Source of the DNA: Gammaproteobacteria bacterium
GTDB lineage: Bacteria; Pseudomonadota; Gammaproteobacteria; Competibacterales; Competibacteraceae
Assembly (NCBI GenBank): GCA_020047885.1
Contig: JAIFNF010000044.1
Span: 1-16,529 of the forward strand
Direction of reading: 5' to 3'
DNA: 16,529 bases
Below are positions 1-7,427 of this stretch, one piece after another (position 1 is the stretch's first letter; each line of letters begins with the position of its first letter). The notes under the pieces are model-generated. The model searched no databases, had not been told where the DNA came from, and was given only the letters and a program-made list of their open reading frames with translations. The position numbers and the translations under genes were made by a program.

Positions 1-43
1 GGGGTGGTTCGGGATGTCCGCTGATGCGCCGGAAAGACTATAA

Positions 44-1549
44 CTACCCCCAATCAATGCGCTCCAGATTCCGGCTGACCCGGCTGAATTCAATACCGAC
101 CAGCGTCACCGGTTGACCCAACCCACGATACTTGGCGGCATAATTCCGCGCCTTGATCTGTTGCAGCGCCCCGATAGGCTGATTTTCCAGCACCTTGAAC
201 TCGAATAAATAAACCCGACCGGGAATCTTCAGCGTCAAATCAATGCGGCCCCGGTTTGTGACATCCTCGGCAATCAACTCCGCGCCCAGTGAGGCCAGAT
301 AAGCGTAGATCACGCTGGCATAATAACCCTCGTATTCATGCAACCGGGAATGGGTGAAGTTATTGTAGGGGGTCGCCTGGTCGCCGACCAGCAGCGCCTG
401 CTGAAAATCGGTTCGCGGCAAATGGCTATGGCTATCGAGCAACACTTCCGCAAGCAGGACACCGTTCAGCGCCGTTCGGACTTCCCGATTGGGCCAGGAG
501 AGCACAAAAACCGGACTGTCGAACACCGTGCGGACTTCCTTGATCGTCAGATAGCCGGTCTGGAACAGCAGGGTTTCCACGGCAATCCGATCCACATCAA
601 AGCTCTCCAGCAACCGTTCATCAGTTTCCAGGGACTCGAAATCGGGCAGGAAGTAAGGTTTTTGCCGAAGCAGTTTGACGAGAAAGGTCGGTGTACTGGT
701 CTCGAACCACCAGTTGCGGTACTTCCGGTCATTGGCGAGAAATAACAGGACATCAAAAGGGTTATAAACGGATTCGCCTAACCAGGCATAACCGTTATAC
801 CACTGGCGCATCATGCCCCGATCCACGCCCTCCAGCCAGTCCGCGAACTCCCGCTCGACATCCGCCTGGGTATAACCGCACAGGGCAGAATAGCAGGCGT
901 CGAGGGTGATATCGCGCAAGTGATTCAGCCCGGAGAACACCGAGACCTTGGAAAACTTACTCACGCCGGTCAGGAACACAAAGCGCAGGTATTCTTCGCT
1001 GTCCTTGAGCACCGAGTAGAAATCCCGCAAGATCTCGCGCATCGCCTGCGCTTGGTCGGGATCGGTGAGATGATCCAGAATCGGCTTGTCGTATTCATCG
1101 ACCAGCACGATGACTGGACGGCCATGGCGTTCAGCGGTCAAACGGAGCAATTCCTGCAAATGATCGCGCAGAACCTCCCGCCGGGTGCAGGTCACCCCCA
1201 ACTCCCGCTCATGATCGGTCAACAGGCGATGTAGATAGTGTTGCAGATCGGCTTGATCAGTCAGGACACCGCCGCCCAAGCTGAGTTTGAGCACCGGATA
1301 GCGCACTTCCCAGTCCCAGCGATCATCAATCCATAGCCCGGCAAATAATTCTCGCCGACCTTCGAACAAACAGCGCAAGGTATCGACCAGCAGCGACTTG
1401 CCAAAGCGGCGGGGACGTGACAGGAAGTAATAACGCCCACCGTCAATCAATTGCCAAATAAATTCAGTTTTATCAACATAGACAAATGGTTCGCTGCGCA
1501 TGACTGGAAATGTCTGGATGCCGATAGGCAATTTCTTGCGAGGTTGCAT
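44..1549 (-). CDS. AAA-ATPase-like / PD-(D/E)XK nuclease-like protein
   Basis: Belongs to the large bacterial family with an N-terminal AAA-ATPase-like domain (Pfam AAA-ATPase_like) and a C-terminal PD-(D/E)XK nuclease-like domain (formerly DUF1703). What is seen: a conserved N-terminal block IQTFPVMRSE..YVDKTEFI, a P-loop RPRRFGKS with the lysine near residue 51, a Walker B-like strand VIVLVDEYDKP near residue 150, and a C-terminal D-x(n)-EFK signature (GRIDLTL..VYLFEFKV). The ATG at 1549 is chosen because GAGG lies 6 nt upstream; the TTG at 1561 has no ribosome binding site. About 501 residues, a usual length for the family. The gene points away from the flagellar genes and has no visible link to them. 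Function in this family is not established; mobile or defence-associated roles have been suggested, and copies are often numerous in a genome. Confidence 0.88.
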   Translation of the reverse strand: MQPRKKLPIGIQTFPVMRSEPFVYVDKTEFIWQLIDGGRYYFLSRPRRFGKSLLVDTLRCLFEGRRELFAGLWIDDRWDWEVRYPVLKLSLGGGVLTDQADLQHYLHRLLTDHERELGVTCTRREVLRDHLQELLRLTAERHGRPVIVLVDEYDKPILDHLTDPDQAQAMREILRDFYSVLKDSEEYLRFVFLTGVSKFSKVSVFSGLNHLRDITLDACYSALCGYTQADVEREFADWLEGVDRGMMRQWYNGYAWLGESVYNPFDVLLFLANDRKYRNWWFETSTPTFLVKLLRQKPYFLPDFESLETDERLLESFDVDRIAVETLLFQTGYLTIKEVRTVFDSPVFVLSWPNREVRTALNGVLLAEVLLDSHSHLPRTDFQQALLVGDQATPYNNFTHSRLHEYEGYYASVIYAYLASLGAELIAEDVTNRGRIDLTLKIPGRVYLFEFKVLENQPIGALQQIKARNYAAKYRGLGQPVTLVGIEFSRVSRNLERIDWG

Positions 1550-1643
1550 AGGAAGCCTCAATGCCTGTGGCGAGGGGGGCGAGTCAGAAAATCAGCTATA
1601 ATGATAGATAAATTCTAACCTTCCCACCCAAGGATTCCTGCCT

Positions 1644-2327
1644 GTGTCGAACAAACCTCACAAATCCGGCGGTTCCGGCCATCGTGTTGCTGCTTCACCC
1701 GCAGAACGCAATGCCGCCGTCTCCCTGCTGCAAAGCCTGGTGCGCGGCAATCAACAACTCACCGTGCAAATTAACGGAAAGCCACTGGCGTTACCACAAG
1801 CCTTGGCGCTGGCTGAAAAACTGGGTAAGGATGGACAGGTTCAAGCTGCTGGTCTTGTCTACCAACAACTGCTCGAACAGGCGGCTGACTGGCATCGTTC
1901 TCAGCGCCTGGATGATGCCGAAGCGGTGTACCGGCAGGTATTTGAAGCGCAACCCATCTATATCGACGCCCTGCACCTGCTCGGCGTGATCTATTCCCAG
2001 CGCGGCGACCATGCCACATCCGAACGCCTGATCCGCCAAGCGATCCACATCAACCCCCAAGCGGATACTTATCAAAACAATCTGGGCAAGGCTCTGCAAG
2101 GGCAAGGGCGTTTGGAAGAAGCGGCCGACAGCTACCGGCGCACGTTAGAGCTGAACCCCGAGCATGTCCTGGCCTGCAATAATCTGGGCAAGGTTTATGC
2201 GGAACTGGGTCAATGGGATAAGGCGGTTGAGGCCTTCCGCCAGGCTGTTGCGCTCCGGCCCGATTTCAACGAAGCCTGCCGCAATCTGGAAGACGCTCTG
2301 CAGCGACAAGGCGGAGACGCCGCGTAG
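1644..2327 (+). CDS. TPR-repeat protein
   Basis: A 227-residue protein starting with GTG behind an AAGGA element at 1630-1634. Residues 1-70 are polar and lack a recognised domain. From about residue 75 there are tandem 34-residue helical repeats of TPR type: A.LVYQQLLEQ, then DDAEAVYRQVFEAQP, ALHLLGVIYSQRGD..SERLIRQAIHINP, NNLGKALQGQGRLEEAADSY and NNLGKVYAELGQWDKAVEAF. TPRs are protein-protein scaffolds; no catalytic domain such as a glycosyltransferase follows, and no signal peptide or membrane segment is seen. TPR proteins beside flagellin genes are sometimes linked to flagellin glycosylation, but nothing here proves that. A TATAAT at 1597-1602 may be its -10 box, although no matching -35 is visible. 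The next gene converges on it from the minus strand. Confidence 0.85.
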   Translation: MSNKPHKSGGSGHRVAASPAERNAAVSLLQSLVRGNQQLTVQINGKPLALPQALALAEKLGKDGQVQAAGLVYQQLLEQAADWHRSQRLDDAEAVYRQVFEAQPIYIDALHLLGVIYSQRGDHATSERLIRQAIHINPQADTYQNNLGKALQGQGRLEEAADSYRRTLELNPEHVLACNNLGKVYAELGQWDKAVEAFRQAVALRPDFNEACRNLEDALQRQGGDAA

Positions 2328-2381
2328 AATTCCCCGGGATTGCCTGGAAAACAATGGCGATCCCCGTCTCCGCGGATTGAT

Positions 2382-2612
2382 CTACAGAGGAAAATAGGCT
2401 TTCAGAACCAAGGCGATAATGCCGCCTAACAGGATGCCCATCATCCATTTCATCAGAGTCAGTTCTCCCTTGACCTGCTCAAAACGGGTTTCAATTTTGA
2501 GGTTCAGCTCGCGGATATCCCGTTTAGTCGCTACATCAGCGTCTCCGGACGCATCCCGGAAAGCCTCGGAAATAGCTTTGGCCTGATTTTCGGGGATGCC
2601 TCCCGACTTCAA
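2382..2612 (-). CDS. Short coiled-coil/TM protein, DUF1640-like, start uncertain
   Basis: The reading frame gives KSGGIPENQAKAISEAF, then a charged helix (TKRDIRELNLKIETRFEQVK) and a C-terminal hydrophobic segment (LMKWMMGILLGGIIALVLKA). This is the architecture of the bacterial DUF1640/CCDC90-like family: amphipathic coiled coil plus one C-terminal membrane anchor. Function is unknown. The coordinates use the only start-like codon in frame, TTG at 2612, which has no ribosome binding site. Homology-like sequence continues upstream (ATITFDTLKFVEKL, 2651-2613 on the minus strand) directly behind a strong AAGGAGG at 2664-2658, but the codon expected to be ATG reads AGG (2654-2652). The gene may therefore be silent, use a rare start, or contain a sequence error. 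It lies between the TPR gene and the fliC1 promoter and is transcribed away from fliC1. Confidence 0.6.
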   Translation of the reverse strand: MKSGGIPENQAKAISEAFRDASGDADVATKRDIRELNLKIETRFEQVKGELTLMKWMMGILLGGIIALVLKAYFPL

Positions 2613-2736
2613 TTTTTCAACGAATTTCAGGGTATCGAAAGTTATCGTCGCCCTGAGCCTCCTTGGGTTGAACCAATATAATGATATCCCGGAGTCGGGG
2701 CTTACGACACTCCCTCAAAAAAATCTTCACACCCCC

Positions 2737-2763
2737 TAAAGCTGCGCCCCCCCCCGCCGATAG
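2737..2763 (+). promoter_or_regulatory. Sigma-28 (FliA) promoter of fliC1
   Basis: TAAA at 2737-2740, a spacer of exactly 15 nt, then GCCGATAG at 2756-2763. This fits the enterobacterial FliA consensus TAAA-N15-GCCGATAA with one mismatch. Transcription would start near 2770, leaving a leader of about 84 nt before the fliC1 ATG. Nine of the 15 spacer bases are one uninterrupted run of C. Position and match are seen in the sequence; sigma-28 use is inferred from the known control of flagellin genes. Confidence 0.85.
2747..2755 (+). repeat. C9 homopolymer in sigma-28 promoter spacer
   Basis: Nine consecutive C residues fill the 3' part of the spacer between the -35 (TAAA) and -10 (GCCGATAG) boxes. 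A length change of one base would move the spacing from the optimal 15 to 14 or 16. It is a candidate contingency tract for slipped-strand phase variation. Confidence 0.8.
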
Positions 2764-2853
2764 AGAAGGGCAAGGCGGAACCCTCCGCCACGATTTCGGA
2801 AACAGACCCCTCCGGGATTGCCTAAATTAACGAATTGCTGAGGAGCTATCGCC

Positions 2854-4395
2854 ATGTTAACCATTAACCATAATCAAATGTCGCTGAACGCCCAACGGCA
2901 GTTAGCTACCAGCGGTAACCTGCAGAGAACCACCATGGAGCGGTTATCCTCGGGCTTGCGCATTAACTCCGCCAAGGATGACGTGGCGGGCGTGGCGATC
3001 GCCGACCGCATGACCAGTCAGATTCGTGGCCTCAACCAAGGTGTGCGTAATGCCAATGACGGTATCTCCTTGGCGCAGACCGCGGAAGGTGCCTTGCAGG
3101 AATCCACCTCCATCCTGCAACGGATGCGTGAGCTGTCGGTGCAGTCCGCCAACGATACCAATACCGGTACTGACCGCGCCTCCCTGCAGAAAGAAGTTGG
3201 GCAGTTGCAGCAGGAATTGAACCGGATTGCGAATGCCACCGCCTTCAACGGCAAGAACCTGCTGGATGGTAGTTTTAGCGCCCAGAAATTCCAAGTTGGA
3301 GCCAACGCCAATCAGACGATCTCAATCAGCGCCGGCAATGCCCAAGCTACAGCGATGGGCGCTCACCAAGTTCAGGCTCAGCAGACTAGCGGTGGTATGG
3401 TTGCGAGCGCTAGTGTTAATAATTCTGTCACTGCGGGTACGCTGAGACTCAATGGTTCACTAGGAACCTCGAACGTTCTGGTTACGTCGGGCGACTCGGC
3501 CAAAACCATCGCTGCTAATGTCAATGATAAGACATCGGAAACCGGCATCACCGCCCGGGCTACCACGCAGCTCGAAATGAAAGTGTCGGCGACCGGTGCG
3601 ATCAGTTTTAACTTGAAGGGACAGAACGTTACAAGTAGCGGCACCATCACGCAAGATGTAAAAATCAGCTATAACGTATTAGCTTCTTCGACTACTACCA
3701 GCGACGACGATGCTCTGGCTGGCCTGGCGTCGACGATTAACAGCTATACAGGTACGACCGGAGTTACCGCTAAGCTGAATCAAGACAAAACAGGATTGAT
3801 TCTTGAACAAAGCAATGGTTACGATATTCAGATCACGGGTACTACCGATTCGACTGGTGCGGTGGCGATACAAGGACTTGCCCTTGACCCGACGAGTGGT
3901 ACTGCAGTATCGAATAGCGGCGGCTACATTGCTGCCGGCACCGCGGTGACTGTGAGTGGGGCAAGTACTACTGCTACGATAGGTGGACAGGTTACTTTTG
4001 AATCTGGCAGAAGCTTCAGCGTCGTCGCAACGGGCACGAACGTAGTAGCTAGTGGCACCACTGCTGCAAACTCGAAGTTGAATGCCGTATCCGACGTCAA
4101 CATTTCCACCCAGATCGGCGCTAACGACGCCATCAGCGTCATTGACAACGCCTTGTCCTTTGTCGATGACCTGCGAGCCGAATTTGGTGCCGTGCAGAAT
4201 CGCTTCGCCTCGACGATCAATAACCTGCAAACCACGGGTGAAAACATCAGTGACGCGCGGTCGCGGATTCAGGATGCGGACTTCGCGAAGGAAACCGGGA
4301 ATCTCAGTCGCGCCTCGATCTTGCAACAAGCGGGTACGGCGATGCTGGCTCAGGCCAACCAGTCGCAACAAGGTGTGCTGCAATTGCTGGGTTAA
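2854..4395 (+). CDS. fliC: Flagellin, first copy
   Basis: Flagellin is the filament subunit, exported through the flagellar type III apparatus and polymerised under the cap. This copy has 513 residues. Residues 1-165 are the D0/D1 N-terminal region with [20 protein letters not shown] and [16 protein letters not shown]. The centre (about 170-415) is Ala/Gly/Thr/Ser-rich and carries two Flagellin_IN-like motifs near residues 216-240 and 287-310. Residues about 417-513 are the C-terminal D1/D0 helices, with [20 protein letters not shown] and a terminal QQGVLQLLG. The ATG is preceded by GAGGAG. It has its own sigma-28 promoter (2737-2763). A second flagellin at 8053 is very similar along its whole length, including the variable centre, which points to duplication or gene conversion. 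Confidence 0.96.
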   Translation: MLTINHNQMSLNAQRQLATSGNLQRTTMERLSSGLRINSAKDDVAGVAIADRMTSQIRGLNQGVRNANDGISLAQTAEGALQESTSILQRMRELSVQSANDTNTGTDRASLQKEVGQLQQELNRIANATAFNGKNLLDGSFSAQKFQVGANANQTISISAGNAQATAMGAHQVQAQQTSGGMVASASVNNSVTAGTLRLNGSLGTSNVLVTSGDSAKTIAANVNDKTSETGITARATTQLEMKVSATGAISFNLKGQNVTSSGTITQDVKISYNVLASSTTTSDDDALAGLASTINSYTGTTGVTAKLNQDKTGLILEQSNGYDIQITGTTDSTGAVAIQGLALDPTSGTAVSNSGGYIAAGTAVTVSGASTTATIGGQVTFESGRSFSVVATGTNVVASGTTAANSKLNAVSDVNISTQIGANDAISVIDNALSFVDDLRAEFGAVQNRFASTINNLQTTGENISDARSRIQDADFAKETGNLSRASILQQAGTAMLAQANQSQQGVLQLLG

Positions 4396-4430
4396 GACTG
4401 ATCATCGCTCCGCAATACCCAGCGGCGCTA

Positions 4431-4540
4431 TGGCTCCCTCCCCCTCGGGGGAGGGCAGGGCGAAGAAGAAGAGGGTCAGCCATTACTCAGGCGACACACT
4501 CAACTCCCCGCTTTGCTCTCCCGATTGGGAGAGGGAGCCA
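4431..4540. repeat. REPIN/BIME-like paired palindromic element
   Basis: A roughly 110-bp element between fliC1 and flaG. Its outer ends are perfect 10-bp inverted repeats, TGGCTCCCTC at 4431-4440 and GAGGGAGCCA at 4531-4540. Each end also holds its own hairpin: CCCTCCCCC/GGGGGAGGG (4436-4444 with 4447-4455) and CTCTCCC/GGGAGAG (4516-4522 with 4527-4533). Two inverted REP-like units around a short spacer are the form of REPINs/BIMEs, which are spread by RAYT transposases elsewhere in a genome. The left hairpin could also attenuate or protect the fliC1 transcript, but no T-tract follows it. Confidence 0.6.
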
Positions 4541-4614
4541 AACCGCGTTCAGGGTAAGGAAAACCAGCATAAATGGATTTCCGGGCGTGAGCGTCACGAC
4601 TCAAGGAGAAAGTT

Positions 4615-5157
4615 ATGATGTCGAATATCACCGCTGTCAGTAGCGCCTCGTCGCCCCCCCCCGTCAATACCGAGTTGCCATCCAAAGCAGGCTCATCGGA
4701 AGATGTAGCGCGCCCAACTCGCACCTACGACCCACCCCAACCACCCGGCACTGACTTGACGACAGCCGGATCCCGCCCTGCGCAAACGGCTGCACCCACT
4801 ACCAAAGCCCAGGATGCCAAGGCTAAGGATACCAAAACTCAGGATGAAAAAGCCCAGGATGCCAGAACACTGACGATCGCTGTAGATGAACTCAACCAAC
4901 GTTTCGACGAGTCGCGCATCGGCCTTCAGTTCAATGTGGATGAGAAATCTGAGCAAATCGTCGTCAAAGTGATGGATATCGAAAAGAACGAAGTGATTCG
5001 TCAGATTCCACCGAAAGAACTGCTGGATTTGGCGGCTTTTCTCAAAGAGAAAGCAGATGAGGAAGCCCAGCAGATGGAACGCGCCTCGCTAGTGGAGCGT
5101 GGTTTGACGCCAAAAGCAGGGGCGCAAGAAGGCTTGTTGTTGAACACCAAGGCCTGA
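4615..5157 (+). CDS. flaG: FlaG family protein
   Basis: FlaG proteins affect filament length in polar flagella; the mechanism is not well defined. The 180-residue product has a disordered N-terminal half rich in Pro, Ala, Lys and Asp, and a C-terminal FlaG domain (about residues 88-150): TIAVDELNQRFDESRIGLQF, then VKVMDIEKNEVIRQIPPKEL. An AAGGAG stands 6 nt before the ATG at 4615; the second ATG at 4618 is equally possible. Two features are odd. Codons 14-16 are a C9 run (4654-4662), so loss or gain of one base would end translation early, at 4706-4708 or 4752-4754. Residues 64-83 are four tandem five-residue repeats of the form K-[AT]-[QK]-D-x. It sits between flagellin and fliD as in Pseudomonas. 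Confidence 0.9.
   Translation: MMSNITAVSSASSPPPVNTELPSKAGSSEDVARPTRTYDPPQPPGTDLTTAGSRPAQTAAPTTKAQDAKAKDTKTQDEKAQDARTLTIAVDELNQRFDESRIGLQFNVDEKSEQIVVKVMDIEKNEVIRQIPPKELLDLAAFLKEKADEEAQQMERASLVERGLTPKAGAQEGLLLNTKA
4654..4662 (+). repeat. C9 homopolymer near the 5' end of flaG
   Basis: Nine uninterrupted C residues encode Pro14-Pro16 of FlaG. In the current length the frame is open. With C8 the reading frame meets TAG at 4706-4708; with C10 it meets TGA at 4752-4754. This is the usual form of an on/off translational contingency tract. Confidence 0.8.
4804..4863 (+). repeat. Four 15-bp tandem repeats in flaG
   Basis: Four imperfect 15-bp units in frame, encoding KAQDA, KAKDT, KTQDE and KAQDA (FlaG residues 64-83). 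The first and last units differ at no amino acid position. The unit length is a multiple of three, so copy-number change would lengthen or shorten the linker without breaking the frame. Confidence 0.75.
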
Positions 5158-5234
5158 CCTACGGCTTCGCATTGTAGTAAAATCCTGTTTAAAGCCCGAT
5201 GTTGGGCAGCAGCAGTTGTTATTAGGAGGCGCAT

Positions 5235-6698
5235 ATGGCTACCATCACGTCAACCGGCACCGGCTCAGGTCTGGACATCGGCTCACTGGTCAAGCAATTG
5301 GTTTCCGCCGAATCGACACCGGCGACTAACCGGATCAACCGGCGTGAAGCCAAACTCCAGTCTGAATTCTCAGCGTTCGGCATGTTTAAGGGTTCTTTAT
5401 CGGATCTCCGATCCTCAGTGTTCTCGATGAGCCTGTCCTCCACCTTCAGTTCCAAAACCGCGACGTCCAGCAATACCAGCCTGTTCACGGCCAGCGCCAG
5501 TTACTCCACGATGGTGGCCAGCTACAGTGTCAAAGTCAATCAACTGGCCAAGGCGCACGCGCTGGAATTGCCAACCTCAGTCAATAAGGACGCCCAGCTA
5601 GGTACTGGCAAGTTGACCATTAGTGTCGGCAGCGGAGTGGGTCGTGACGTCGCTATTAACAGTACCAACAATACCTTGGAAGGAATCGCCAAGGCGATTA
5701 ATGAAACCGCAGGGATCGGCGTCACCGCGACGATTCTAAATAGTGGCGATAATCGCCAACTCACCTTGAAATCTACCGCAACGGGCCAAGCCAACACCAT
5801 CAAGATCGGAGTCGCTGACAACGATGGTACCCCTACCGACGGGTTGGGTCTATCGCAGTTTGCCTATGATCCATCGGCCACGCCTTCTCCGGTGACCAAC
5901 TTAATCCAGGCGCAGGACGCGCAGGACGCCAGTATTACCATTGATGGCAGCACGACAGCGACCACCAGTTCATCCAATATCTTCCAGTTCACTAGCGGCA
6001 GCCTGTCCGGGATCAGCCTCGAAGTCAAATCAGTGGGTGTGGGTGCTGATGCTGCAGCCAGCACCGCCAAACTGGATATCGGACGCAGTACGACTTCCGC
6101 TGTCGATGCCGTGGGTGCCTTCGTTAAAGGGTTCAACAGTCTCGTCAGCTCGATCAAATCATTAACCAGCTATGACGCCAAAACCCAACAATCCGGCGCA
6201 TTACTGGGCGATGCCAGTGTGCGGGCGGTTAATTTCCAGTTAAGAAAAATGCTGACTGGCTCGGTTGGCGGCGCCTCTGCGTTTAAATCCCTGTCGAGCA
6301 TCGGGATCGAGACCCAGCGGGATGGCACCTTGAAATTCGATAGCAGCAAACTCAAGAGCGCGATGGACGCTGATCCCGCCGGTGTTTCGGCGTTATTTAC
6401 CGGCGCTGAAGCTACCGGCAGTACAGCGGCTATCGAGGGTTTAGGGACGCGCTTTAAGGATTATCTGGACAAAGTGCTCAGTAGCAGTGGGTCGCTGAAC
6501 AGCCGAATCGACTCCATTAGCAAAAATATCTCGGGTCTCGACGATGACCGTGAAACGCTGAGTATGCGCATCGAAAAAATCCAGGCGCGTTATTTGAGGC
6601 AATTCAGCGCTATGGACTCGCTGGTGGGACAACTGTCGGCGACGGGGAGTTATCTCACCCAACAGTTTGACGCTATGGCCGGCATGTATAAGAAGTAA
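5235..6698 (+). CDS. fliD: Flagellar filament cap protein FliD
   Basis: FliD forms the cap at the filament tip and guides flagellin insertion. The 487-residue product begins ITSTGTGSGLDIGSLVKQLV, the classic FliD N-terminal signature. It contains a Flagellin_IN-like motif near residues 145-165 (NTLEGIAKAINETAGIGVTA) and ends in the long C-terminal coiled coil, IDSISKNISGLDDDRETLSM, then YLRQFSAMDSLVGQLSATGS and a terminal Lys-rich tail. An AGGAGG lies 7 nt before the ATG. It is 77 nt downstream of flaG; this gap holds a small GCCC/GGGC hairpin (5195-5208) and no clear promoter. It is 20 nt upstream of the second FlaG-like gene. FliT is its expected export chaperone. Confidence 0.96.
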   Translation: MATITSTGTGSGLDIGSLVKQLVSAESTPATNRINRREAKLQSEFSAFGMFKGSLSDLRSSVFSMSLSSTFSSKTATSSNTSLFTASASYSTMVASYSVKVNQLAKAHALELPTSVNKDAQLGTGKLTISVGSGVGRDVAINSTNNTLEGIAKAINETAGIGVTATILNSGDNRQLTLKSTATGQANTIKIGVADNDGTPTDGLGLSQFAYDPSATPSPVTNLIQAQDAQDASITIDGSTTATTSSSNIFQFTSGSLSGISLEVKSVGVGADAAASTAKLDIGRSTTSAVDAVGAFVKGFNSLVSSIKSLTSYDAKTQQSGALLGDASVRAVNFQLRKMLTGSVGGASAFKSLSSIGIETQRDGTLKFDSSKLKSAMDADPAGVSALFTGAEATGSTAAIEGLGTRFKDYLDKVLSSSGSLNSRIDSISKNISGLDDDRETLSMRIEKIQARYLRQFSAMDSLVGQLSATGSYLTQQFDAMAGMYKK

Positions 6699-6718
6699 TA
6701 GCGTAGAGCCGCCAAATC

Positions 6719-7219
6719 ATGAGCGACATCGGCAGCTTCGGCAGTCAGTGGGCCAACACCGGCGCATCGCAACAGGCCAGGGCTAATGTGCGGCCTGAAA
6801 CCCCGCCGCCGCTCACTATCCAGAGCGCGGTCGCTCAAACCCTGAACACGCCTCAAACAGCGGTTATGCAATCGCCCACCGCTGGCAACGCGGACTGGCG
6901 GCGTGAGACGAATCCCGATGGCCAAGGGCAAGGTGCGCATTCGCCGCCGGAAGACGCCCCGACCCGGGAACAACTGGATGCCTTCCTGGAACGCCTGAAC
7001 CAGCAGATGCGTCGCCACAATACGCACCTGCAATTTGAAGTCGTCGACGGCAGTACAGACCGGCGCATCCGCATCATCGACCAGGATACCCGCAACCTGG
7101 TGCGCTGGATTTCTCTGGAAGAAACCCGGGCGTTTGCGCGCTCCCTGGAAGAACTCGAGATCCAGTCAGCTCCAGGATCGTCAGGCATGGGTAGCGGATT
7201 ACTCCGAGTCACGGCTTGA
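6719..7219 (+). CDS. Second FlaG-like protein
   Basis: A 166-residue protein whose C-terminal 75 residues fit the FlaG fold: EQLDAFLERLNQQMRRHNTH, then LQFEVVDG..RRIRIIDQDTRNLVRW and ISLEETRAFARSLEEL. The first 80 residues are Pro/Gln/Thr-rich and probably disordered, as in flaG. Key FlaG positions are kept in weakened form: LQF-x-VD, then a D-x-[ET]-x-x-[VL]-[IV]-R turn, where WISLEE replaces the usual QIPPEE. It starts 20 nt after fliD behind only a weak ribosome binding site, so it is probably translated from the fliD message. No membrane segment or signal peptide is seen. Assignment as a FlaG paralogue rests on pattern likeness and position; a profile search would settle it. Confidence 0.65.
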   Translation: MSDIGSFGSQWANTGASQQARANVRPETPPPLTIQSAVAQTLNTPQTAVMQSPTAGNADWRRETNPDGQGQGAHSPPEDAPTREQLDAFLERLNQQMRRHNTHLQFEVVDGSTDRRIRIIDQDTRNLVRWISLEETRAFARSLEELEIQSAPGSSGMGSGLLRVTA

Positions 7220-7243
7220 GGCGCAATCTGGGAGAGTTTCCCC

Positions 7244-7358
7244 AAGCGCAAGGTCAAACACCTGGATGCACTGGAAACCGGTTACCGCCCCTGTAGTTAT
7301 GACGCTGGACCCTCCGCTCGACTATTTCGCCCCTGCCCACGATGTCCTGATGCACTGA
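7244..7358 (+). pseudogene. Decayed FliD-tail-like gene fragment
   Basis: After the second FlaG gene the same frame reads KRKVKHLDALETGYRP, then shifts frame and continues VMTLDPPLDYFAPAHDVLMH to TGA at 7356-7358. Joined, this matches the end of the intact protein at 9674-10153 (HLDTLETQYRSRF, then LTLDRLIERLTATHSFLMQP), and the DNA from about 7244 to 7352 is visibly alike to 10030-10137. No start codon, ribosome binding site or N-terminal part remains. It is best read as the remnant of a second copy of that gene, positioned ahead of fliS in the way the intact copy precedes fliT. Confidence 0.6.
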
Positions 7359-7427
7359 TGCACCGAATAGGCAACGACCGGTGAGTCCTGAATTCCCAAC
7401 CCTGCCCCCTTCGAGGTGCGCATCGCT

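Noticed and set aside
338..1234. Plus-strand open frames of 60-135 codons inside the AAA-ATPase gene
   Set aside because: They lie antisense to a clear minus-strand gene with recognisable motifs, have no ribosome binding sites and resemble no known family.
1597..1602. TATAAT as a full sigma-70 promoter for the TPR gene
   Set aside because: The -10 box is perfect, but the position 17 nt upstream is a G run with no resemblance to TTGACA, so I mention it only with the gene.
3679..4383. A 234-codon minus-strand frame inside fliC1
   Set aside because: It is an antisense shadow of the repetitive flagellin sequence, with biased composition and no family motifs.
4436..4455. Hairpin after fliC1 as an intrinsic terminator
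   Set aside because: The stem is strong but no run of T follows, and it forms one half of a paired repeat element.
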